A stretch of DNA of 17,395 nt, from the NCBI GenBank assembly GCA_046758845.1, contig JBHIBA010000072.1, positions 1 to 17,395 on the forward strand, in the 5' to 3' direction. The position numbers were made by a program, and so were the translations under genes. This document shows positions 11,813 to 17,395 of this stretch, piece after piece. Under the pieces are notes generated by a model, which was given only the letters and a program-made list of their open reading frames with translations, was not told the DNA's origin and did not search any database. Origin of the DNA: JBHIBA01 sp046758845 (lineage in GTDB: Bacteria > UBA8248 > JACPRG01 > G963555815). The number at the start of each line of letters is the position of its first letter. Position 1 is the first letter of the stretch.

Positions 11813-13990
11813 CTACGGCGCCCTTGCGACCGGGGATCTTGCCGTCCCGCCCGGCTCACCCTCTTCCGGGCCTTCCAGCACGATGACGTGGACCTCCTTC
11901 GGACCGTGAGCCCCTAAGGTGGGCACCATTCCGATGTCCGAGCTTCGGCTGGGGCCCGTGATCAGGTCAATCCCCTGAACCCCACTCCTCTCGGATTCCG
12001 GCCCGAAGGCCTCACGGAGAACCACCGGGAGGTCTTCCAGCCCCTCCGTCAGGCGGCCGGCCGGTAGAAGGGCCACGTGGACGGCGGGGAGAAGAGAGAC
12101 CAGACGAGAGCGGCCGGGCCGGGCGATCAGTCCCAACGTTCCCAAAGAGGCCAGGGCGAAATCGACCTCGGTGATCCCCGCCTCCGCCGTCTTCAACGCC
12201 TCGAAGTCCCGCTCGCGGCCCGCTCCCCAAAGCCAGGTCAACTCTGCGAGTTCCGTCGAGATCGCCCCTTCGAGGATGCGCAAGAGCGGGGTGTCCCACG
12301 AGGCGATGCGGGAGAAGCCCCCTTCCCGGAAGAGATCGCTTACGATGCGGGAGGCGTCCCGCAGATCTCTCACCCGATAGGCCCGACCGCTTGCACCTTC
12401 CAGTTCGCGGCAGAAACGTTCCGCCTTGCTCCCTTGCGGCGGCTCGGCGGGTTTGACGCGCAACGCACCGGCATGGGGCACTCCGGTCCTGAGGGAGCGG
12501 GCCGCCCGCCGGATCATACCGGCTGTCCGGCCATTGCGTTCTCCGGAAGGGTCGTCCGCGTCTCTATGTGGCGGCGCAGCGAACTCCTCCCACTGCAGCT
12601 TCTTCCAGCGGGATTGGAAAGAACGGCTGGCCACCGGAGGGAAGACGCGCATCCGGGTCCACCGGCTGAACGGCCAGGGGAGCCGGGTGATGGCGCCGCC
12701 GCGCAGGAAGGGACGCTGGAGCTTCGAGACCGACCATCCGGCCGTCCTGTAGGCCCAGGGATGGCGGAGCAAGAACCCTCCCGCGCGGAAGACAGTCCGC
12801 TCCAGCCAGGGGGTCTCCTTTTTCCGTGTGGCCGAGGCCCTCATCTGAAGGAGCATGCGGGGGATGTCCACCTGTACCGGGCAGGCGTCCAGGCACGCGC
12901 CGCAAAGGGAAGAGGCGTAAGGAAGGTCTCCCGAAAGGTCCAAGCCCCAGAGCATGGGCGAGAGGATAGAGCCGATCGGGCCGGGATAGGTGGAGTCGTA
13001 GGCGTGTCCGCCCACCTTCCGGTAAACCGGACAGGCGTTCAGACAGGCCCCGCACTTGATGCAGGTCAGGGCCTCCTGGAAGGGTCCCGCCAGGTGGGCC
13101 GAACGGCCGCCGTCGAGGACGATCAGGTGGAACTCCTCCGGACCCTCGGCCCCGTCGGCCCTTCGCCTCACCCCCGTGACGAACGTGACGTAAGCGGTCA
13201 TCTTCTGCCCCGTTCCGCAGCGGGCCAGTAGCTTCAGTAGCAGACACACACCCTCCAGCGTAGGGACGACCTTCTCCAGCCCCATGACGGCGATGTGGAC
13301 GGGGGGGAGACTCGTCACCATACGGCCGTTGCCCTCGTTGGTGACGAGCACCACCGTCCCCGTTTCGGCCACGGCGAAGTTGACTCCGGTGATCCCGATC
13401 CCCGCCGAGAGAAAGGCCTCCCGGAGCTCCCTTCTGGCAAGGGCGGTCAGGGCCTCGTTCTCGCTGGGGGGGAGGGATTTGGCGAACCTCCGGTTGAAGA
13501 GGTCGGCGATCTCCTCGGTGGTCTTGTGGATGGCGGGAGCGATGAGGTGGGAGGGGGGCTCGCCCGCCAGTTGAAGGATCCACTCCCCCAGGTCGGTCTC
13601 CACCGGGGTCAAACCGGCCGCTTCCAGCGCGGTGTTGAGATGAACCTCCTCGGTGGCCATGGACTTGGACTTGATGATCGGGGGCTTGCCGCGCCGCTCG
13701 GCAATCCGCAGGACCGTCCACCAGACGGCCTCCGCGTCGTCGCAGAAGTGGACCTCCCCGCCCGCGGCCTGAACCCGCTCCGCGAGGCGGGTCAAGTGTT
13801 GGTCGACGTGGTTCAGGGTAGAGGTCCGGATTTCCGACGCGCGCCTCCTCAGGGCCTCGGAATCCTCGAGCGTCGCCAGGGCTTCGGCCCTTCGGGTGTC
13901 GAAGGAGTGGGTGGCGCGGCGAAGGGCCTCTTGGAGGTTGGCGTCCGCCAGGGCGAAGCGGGCCCTGCGGCGGAATCCCTTACGAGGCAT
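11813..13990 (-). CDS. Fused LutB-LutC L-lactate oxidation iron-sulfur protein
   Basis: This 725-residue protein joins two usually separate subunits. Residues 1 to about 470 are LutB/LldF: the LUD domain with 'KSKSMATEEVHLN' (107-119) and 'GITGVNFAVAETGTVVLVTNEGNGRM', then two ferredoxin-like clusters, C310-x2-C313-x2-C316-x3-C320 and C363-x2-C366-x3-C370 ('SLCGACLDACPVQVDIP'). From about 510 to 725 is a LutC-type LUD domain with 'EAGITEVDFALASLGTLGL', 'SLLPAVHVALLPAGRL' and 'GPSRSSDIG'. LutABC oxidises L-lactate to pyruvate in the cytoplasm. A linker of about 40 Arg/Pro/Gly-rich residues separates the parts. The ATG at 13990 lies inside lutA (11-bp overlap) and has a strong AAGGAGGG site 7 nt before it. 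Other 2-hydroxy acids, such as glycolate, are possible substrates. Confidence 0.92.
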   Translation of the reverse strand: MPRKGFRRRARFALADANLQEALRRATHSFDTRRAEALATLEDSEALRRRASEIRTSTLNHVDQHLTRLAERVQAAGGEVHFCDDAEAVWWTVLRIAERRGKPPIIKSKSMATEEVHLNTALEAAGLTPVETDLGEWILQLAGEPPSHLIAPAIHKTTEEIADLFNRRFAKSLPPSENEALTALARRELREAFLSAGIGITGVNFAVAETGTVVLVTNEGNGRMVTSLPPVHIAVMGLEKVVPTLEGVCLLLKLLARCGTGQKMTAYVTFVTGVRRRADGAEGPEEFHLIVLDGGRSAHLAGPFQEALTCIKCGACLNACPVYRKVGGHAYDSTYPGPIGSILSPMLWGLDLSGDLPYASSLCGACLDACPVQVDIPRMLLQMRASATRKKETPWLERTVFRAGGFLLRHPWAYRTAGWSVSKLQRPFLRGGAITRLPWPFSRWTRMRVFPPVASRSFQSRWKKLQWEEFAAPPHRDADDPSGERNGRTAGMIRRAARSLRTGVPHAGALRVKPAEPPQGSKAERFCRELEGASGRAYRVRDLRDASRIVSDLFREGGFSRIASWDTPLLRILEGAISTELAELTWLWGAGRERDFEALKTAEAGITEVDFALASLGTLGLIARPGRSRLVSLLPAVHVALLPAGRLTEGLEDLPVVLREAFGPESERSGVQGIDLITGPSRSSDIGMVPTLGAHGPKEVHVIVLEGPEEGEPGGTARSPVARAP

Positions 13991-14903
13991 AGCGCTGCCC
14001 TCCTTGGGGGGCGTCGCTCTCGGCGTGCTCGTGGGGGGGCGATGGAGGAGACGCCAGGGGCGCCTCAGGGGGCGCCAGCACCTCGGCCAGGTGGAGAATG
14101 CGCGGAGCGGGGCCGCTCAGGCCCAGCCGTTCCCACTTCCCTGCGCCGCCCCGGAGCTGCATGAGGCAGCCGGCGTCGGCGGTCACGACGGTGTCGGCTC
14201 CGCACGCGCGGGCGGCTTCGAGCTTTTCTTTGAGGATGGCCGTGGAGACTTCGTCCAGTTTGACGGCAAAGCTCCCGCCGAAGCCGCAGCAACGATCCGC
14301 CCCGGGCAGGTCCACCACCTCGGCCCCGGGAATTCGGGAGAGGAGGTCTCGCGGCTCATCCCGTAATCCGAGCCCCCGCAGGGCGTGGCAGGAATCGTGG
14401 CACGCGATCTTGCCGAAATCCTTCGCGGCTTCCGGTGGCGTCCCGGGCCCGGCCTCCGGCCGGGCGGCCAGGAAGGACGATAGCTCGGCCACCCGCTCGC
14501 TGAACCCCTGGGCGCGCGCGCGCATCCAGGGGTCTCCCTCGAAGAGGCTTGGATAGACTGACTTGCACATCCAGGCGCAGGAGCCGGAGGGAATCACAAC
14601 CGGAGCGGGCCCTTCGAACAGGTCCAGGTTCCGTTCCGCCAGACGGCGGGCCTCCTCCGGGTAACCGTTGTTGTAGTGCGGGAGTCCGCAGCAGGTCTGT
14701 CGGGGGGGACAGTCCACCCGGACACCGCAGCGGCGAAGGGCGCGCACGGCGGCCTCCGCCACTTCGGGATAGAACTGATCCGCTAGGCAGGTCACCAAAA
14801 AGGAGACGCGCACGGCCTCTGGGCCGGATTCAGGCCACATGAGCTCCCCGACGTTTTGGTTTCGGTGAGGCGGATGCTGAGCCATTGCTTCCGGAAGGGC
14901 CAT
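13980..14903 (-). CDS. lutA: LutA-type (Fe-S)-binding oxidoreductase, CCG domains
   Basis: This is the cysteine-rich subunit of the lactate-oxidising LutABC complex, related to heterodisulfide-reductase and glycolate-oxidase GlcF subunits. Two CCG domains are visible: the first with Cys39 ('LVTCLADQFYP') and 'QTCCGLPHYNNG' (Cys71, Cys72), then Cys109 and Cys113 ('SGSCAWMC'); the second with Cys168 and Cys172 ('ACHDSCH') and 'RCCGFGGSFAVK' (Cys205, Cys206). The frame gives 307 residues, longer than the usual 240. Both an N-terminal tail of about 30 residues before 'VRVSFLVTCL' and a Pro/His-rich C-terminal tail of about 40 are extra. A -10-like box overlaps the first ATG, so the real start may be the ATG at 14885 or 14840 (GGGGAG just before it). 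It overlaps the lutB-lutC fusion by 11 bp. Confidence 0.9.
   Translation of the reverse strand: MALPEAMAQHPPHRNQNVGELMWPESGPEAVRVSFLVTCLADQFYPEVAEAAVRALRRCGVRVDCPPRQTCCGLPHYNNGYPEEARRLAERNLDLFEGPAPVVIPSGSCAWMCKSVYPSLFEGDPWMRARAQGFSERVAELSSFLAARPEAGPGTPPEAAKDFGKIACHDSCHALRGLGLRDEPRDLLSRIPGAEVVDLPGADRCCGFGGSFAVKLDEVSTAILKEKLEAARACGADTVVTADAGCLMQLRGGAGKWERLGLSGPAPRILHLAEVLAPPEAPLASPPSPPHEHAESDAPQGGQRYAS
13998..14005 (-). promoter_or_regulatory. Strong ribosome site for the lutB-lutC fusion
   Basis: AAGGAGGG on the minus strand lies within the last codons of lutA, 7 nt before the ATG at 13990. It supports this start and independent high-level initiation on the shared mRNA. Confidence 0.7.
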
Positions 14904-14910
14904 TCTACCA
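14902..14910 (-). promoter_or_regulatory. Possible extended -10 promoter for the lut operon
   Basis: TGGTAGAAT on the minus strand fits an extended -10 (TGn, TAGAAT). It overlaps the first ATG of the lutA frame, so if it is used, translation must start further in, at 14885 or 14840. No clear -35 box. The 176-bp gap also holds the divergent promoter at 14961-14969. Confidence 0.35.
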
Positions 14911-14960
14911 TTTCTGTCCGGGGCGGAGGACCGGGGGCAGGCCTCTCCCTGCGCTTCGCG

Positions 14961-14969
14961 TGTTACAAT
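14961..14969 (+). promoter_or_regulatory. Possible extended -10 promoter for the small membrane protein and EamA genes
   Basis: TGTTACAAT on the plus strand is an extended -10 element with TACAAT one base from consensus, and no matching -35 hexamer. It would give a leader of about 105 nt before the ATG at 15080. The leader contains a small CGCCT/AGGCG hairpin near 15029-15042. Confidence 0.4.
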
Positions 14970-15079
14970 TCCGGGCGGGGTCCCCCGACCACCCTGGGAA
15001 TTCCGTGAATCAATGCCAAAGTCAAAGGCGCCTGTTTAGGCGGCGCAAGGAGACTTGTCTTTGAATGGAGGGAATTCTG

Positions 15080-15307
15080 ATGGGAAGGGCCGATATCTAC
15101 ACGAAAGCCGTTTTGACGGTCATTGCATTGGCACTGTCTGTTGTTGCCCTAAGCCCTTACTTTTCGCCGAAGACCGTTGTTGCCGCGAACGCCGAATGGC
15201 GTTCAAGCTCAATCCAGACCAGTATCCATTCGATCGGTTTGGACGTCTCCAAGATTGCTTCCGGGAGTTGCAGGAACAAAAAATTTGCTGGCCAGCGGCC
15301 AATTTAG
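15080..15307 (+). CDS. Small single-pass membrane or secreted protein, unknown function
   Basis: This 75-residue protein starts 'MGRADIYTKAVLTVIALALS', a charged N-terminus followed by one hydrophobic segment (about residues 9-28), then a polar tail of about 45 residues with one Cys. Short proteins with a 'YTKxVLTVIA' start are, as I recall, common in environmental proteobacteria-like genomes, with no known role. The segment could be an uncleaved anchor, or a signal peptide cut near 'VVAANA' (35-40), which would release a tail of about 35 residues. The ATG at 15080 is preceded by GGAGGG 7 nt upstream; the ATG at 15065 in the same frame overlaps that site, so I reject it. A longer overlapping frame (15055-15441) lacks these features. 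It precedes two transporter genes on the same strand. Confidence 0.6.
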   Translation: MGRADIYTKAVLTVIALALSVVALSPYFSPKTVVAANAEWRSSSIQTSIHSIGLDVSKIASGSCRNKKFAGQRPI

Positions 15308-15350
15308 GAACCCGCTCAGCCCTGCAAGGAATTGTCTCTTTCCCGCGTGA

Positions 15351-16301
15351 GTGCGGAGCGGTTGTTTTGTCTATGAAGAACACCCCGCGATTAACTCCGG
15401 GGCGTTTCCCTTTCCCATCGGGACATCTGAGCCGTTGTTGATCGCCGTCGTCTTACCGATTGCTGCGGCCGTGTCCTTCTCTCTTTCCCACCTGTTCGTC
15501 AGGCTGGGGATGGACGAGTCCAACCCCTCAACGGCCGTAGCGGTGAACGTGGCGGCCAACGGGGTGGGTCTTTGGGTTCTGGCAATGATCCTGTCGCCTA
15601 TCCGTCCGCTCGCCTCTTGGGGCGTCTGGCCCTTCGCCGTCGCGGGAATCTTTGCCCCAAGCCTGGCCCGAACCTTCCTGTTCCACGGATACAAACACAT
15701 GGGAATGGCGCGCTCGGATGTGATCACAGGCTCGGTGCCGATCTTCTCGGTGGCAATGGCGGTCTCCTTCCTGGGGGAGCGTCCCTCCCCGATCATGTTC
15801 TTGGGAACGGCCGGGATCGTCGTGGGGATTGGCCTGTTGAGTTACAGGCCCAATTCCACCAAGCCCTGGTCCCGGTGGGCCGTTTTGCTGCCCTTGGGCG
15901 CAGCCTTCTGCTTCTCTCTTCGGGAAATCCTCTCCAAGATGGGGCTGGCGAGGGTTCCGGTGCCCATCGGCGGGGCCGCTCTCATGGCTACGGTGGCCGC
16001 GGTCGTCCTCTACCTTTCCTTCCTGCTACCCGGAACGAAGGCCCCTTTCACCCTGACGCGGAGGAGTCTGTTTCTCTTCTCCCTCGGGGGACTCATGGTG
16101 ACGGTGGCCTACGCCTGCGTCTTCACCGCCCTGCGTTCCAGCATGGTCAGCCTGGTTTCTCCGCTGCTGGGCACGCAGCCTCTTTATTCGCTGCTCTTCA
16201 GCTTCCTCTTCCTTCAATCGACGGAAAGGGTGACGGGAAGGGTCGTATTGGGGGGTCTGCTGGTGGTGGCGGGGGCTGCGGGGATCATCCTGGTACGGTG
16301 A
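15351..16301 (+). CDS. EamA/DMT-superfamily transporter, first of a tandem pair
   Basis: The protein has about ten hydrophobic segments in two EamA repeats, the layout of drug/metabolite transporters that export amino acids, sugars or other metabolites across the inner membrane. Typical features are 'GYKHMGMARSDVITGSVPIFSV' followed by 'LGERPSPIMFLGTAGIVVGIGLLSY' in the first half and 'SMVSLVSPLLGTQPLYSLLFSFLFLQSTERV' in the second. The substrate is unknown. The frame opens at a GTG (15351), but the first 28 residues are not hydrophobic and have no ribosome site. Alignment with the second copy, which begins 'MNPLLLALL', points to a TTG at 15435 or 15438 ('PLLIAVVLP') as the real start. It is 94 bp upstream of its paralogue. 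Confidence 0.85.
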   Translation: MRSGCFVYEEHPAINSGAFPFPIGTSEPLLIAVVLPIAAAVSFSLSHLFVRLGMDESNPSTAVAVNVAANGVGLWVLAMILSPIRPLASWGVWPFAVAGIFAPSLARTFLFHGYKHMGMARSDVITGSVPIFSVAMAVSFLGERPSPIMFLGTAGIVVGIGLLSYRPNSTKPWSRWAVLLPLGAAFCFSLREILSKMGLARVPVPIGGAALMATVAAVVLYLSFLLPGTKAPFTLTRRSLFLFSLGGLMVTVAYACVFTALRSSMVSLVSPLLGTQPLYSLLFSFLFLQSTERVTGRVVLGGLLVVAGAAGIILVR

Positions 16302-16395
16302 AGGCCCGCCGGCTTTGGCCTTATGTGATTGGCTGAAGTTGCAGGGCGCTGTCCGGCGAGAGCCACTCACTTTCTTATGAGGTCCGTTCCCTCTG

Positions 16396-17256
16396 ATGAA
16401 TCCTTTGCTCCTCGCGCTCTTGGCCTCCTTTGCCTTCGCCCTGAATAACTTCTTTTCGCGGCTGGGTCTGGAGGAATCGAGCCCGGCCACCGCCGTCGCC
16501 GTTAACGTGACGCTGAGCGCCTTGGGCCTCTGGGTCCTGGCGGCGTTTCTCTCGCCGATTCGGCCCTTTCTCTCGGTGAAGCTCTGGCCGTTCATCCTGT
16601 CGGGAATTTTCGCTCCCTGCCTGGCCCGTTCTCTTCTGTTCCGCGGTTATGAGCACATGGGGCTGGCGCGTTCGGATGTGCTGGCCGGATCAATTCCTCT
16701 GTTCGCCGTCCTGTTGGCCATTGGGACCATCGGCGAACGGCCGTCGCCGCTGACCGTGGTGGGAACGATCAGCATCGTCTTCGGCATTGGGCTGCTGAGC
16801 TACAAGCGCGACGTAGACAAACCCTGGCCACGCTGGGCAATCGTCCTTCCCCTCGCAGCGGCATTTTTCTTCGCTCTTCGAGACGTTTTGACCAAATTCG
16901 GGCTTCAGCTCATCCCGGCTCCCGTGACGGGCGCGGCCGTGACGACGACGGTCGCCGGCCTGTTTCTGAACTTGCCGTATTTGTTCCGGAAGGGACGCGC
17001 GCGGCTCCTCCTGACGAAGAGGAGCTTTTTCTTCTTTTGCCTCGCCGCGCTCTCCGCGACGGCGGCCTACCTGATGATGTTCACCGCCCTGAGGTGGGGC
17101 ATGGTGAGTCAAGTGTCTCCCCTGATCGGCATCTTTCCCCTCTTCTCCGTGCTTCTGAGCTTCCTCTTCCTGCAATCGGAGGAAAGGGTCTCGTGGAAGG
17201 TGGTGGTGGGCGGTTCCCTGGTCGTCGGGGGCGCTTCGTGCATTTTGTCGAGCTGA
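16396..17256 (+). CDS. EamA/DMT-superfamily transporter, second of a tandem pair
   Basis: This 286-residue inner-membrane transporter has ten predicted segments and two EamA domains. It aligns without large gaps to the preceding gene: TAVAVNV, GLWVLA, LSPIRP, GIFAP, HMGLARSDV, GERPSP, GIGLLSY, KPW, RWA and SPL blocks are shared. About half the residues look identical by eye. The loops and the second-half periplasmic region ('LFRKGRARLLLTKRS') differ most. The pair arose by tandem duplication and has since diverged, so either two substrates or a heterodimer is possible; DMT pairs such as EmrE-like Ebr proteins work as heterodimers, though usually in the four-helix class. The ATG at 16396 has only a distant GAGG. 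Repeat copy C starts 74 bp behind the stop. Confidence 0.9.
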   Translation: MNPLLLALLASFAFALNNFFSRLGLEESSPATAVAVNVTLSALGLWVLAAFLSPIRPFLSVKLWPFILSGIFAPCLARSLLFRGYEHMGLARSDVLAGSIPLFAVLLAIGTIGERPSPLTVVGTISIVFGIGLLSYKRDVDKPWPRWAIVLPLAAAFFFALRDVLTKFGLQLIPAPVTGAAVTTTVAGLFLNLPYLFRKGRARLLLTKRSFFFFCLAALSATAAYLMMFTALRWGMVSQVSPLIGIFPLFSVLLSFLFLQSEERVSWKVVVGGSLVVGGASCILSS

Positions 17257-17330
17257 GCCCGCTCTCTTGGAAACTGGCGCTCTCTACCAGGGAGTCGCTG
17301 CCGGAGGAGCAGCGTCTACGGATCAAGGCT

Positions 17331-17395
17331 GCGGGGGGCGCTTTTTGGGCACTTGCGTGCCGGCCGGACTGCGGTTGGAGGCGCGTAGGCTCAAA
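17331..17395 (+). repeat. Dispersed 150-bp repeat, copy C (cut by the window end)
   Basis: From GCGGGGGGCGCTTTTTGGGC at 17331 the sequence follows copy A through GCACTTGCGTGC and CTGCGGTTGG to the window end. Only the first 65 bp are present here. It is in the same orientation as A and lies 74 bp behind an EamA stop codon. The 74 bp between hold nothing I recognise. Confidence 0.7.

Noticed and set aside
12077..13231. Plus-strand open frame of 384 codons opposite the lutB-lutC fusion
   Set aside because: Antisense shadow; the minus-strand frame carries conserved Fe-S and LUD motifs through the same region.

Overview
The window looks like chromosomal DNA of a GC-rich, Gram-negative bacterium. 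It has a lipobox lipoprotein, a membrane-anchored lytic transglycosylase and a peptidoglycan-recycling kinase, which imply a periplasm and outer membrane. The mix of genes (cytosine-deaminase-like amidohydrolase, Lut-type lactate oxidation proteins, a mitochondrial-like citrate synthase, EamA transporters, a small 'YTKAVLTVIA' membrane protein) reminds me of environmental lineages such as Methylomirabilota/Rokubacteria, Tectomicrobia or Deltaproteobacteria-like groups. That placement is inference from memory. I saw no phage, plasmid, tRNA, rRNA or CRISPR features.

Layout. 1-213: structured repeats with two related hairpins in opposite orientation. 214-3945, minus strand: a probable four-gene unit, transcribed amidohydrolase, ketopantoate-reductase-like enzyme, lipoprotein alpha/beta hydrolase, RidA, with a good sigma70-type promoter at 4026-4055. 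4106-4254: copy A of a dispersed repeat of about 150 bp. 4274-7902, minus strand: a soluble-lytic-transglycosylase-like protein translationally coupled to anhydro-MurNAc kinase AnmK; together they cut peptidoglycan and recycle the anhydro-sugar. 8229-9380, plus strand: citrate synthase of the mitochondrial type. 9398-9699: a 302-bp element with terminal inverted repeats of about 50 bp. 9719-10198, minus strand: a VOC/glyoxalase-fold protein. 10199-10799: a 600-bp gene-free stretch that holds a broken gene start cut by a small palindromic element, then a composite repeat. 10800-14903, minus strand: lutA, a fused lutB-lutC, and a 3-hydroxyisobutyrate-dehydrogenase-family enzyme, probably one unit for oxidation of lactate or a related hydroxy acid. 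15080-17256, plus strand: a small membrane protein and two tandem EamA transporters. 17331-17395: copy C of the 150-bp repeat, cut by the window end.

How it fits together. The protein-coding part is mostly recognisable housekeeping and catabolic metabolism. The least ordinary protein is the amidohydrolase, whose barrel-strand metal/catalytic motif differs from cytosine deaminase. The most unusual material is intergenic: at least three kinds of small, non-coding, palindromic or inverted-repeat elements, several lying close behind stop codons. One pair of hairpins shows compensatory base changes, and one element ends exactly where a gene remnant begins. I did not find a convincing new defence or mobile system; the repeat families are the best candidates for something undescribed.
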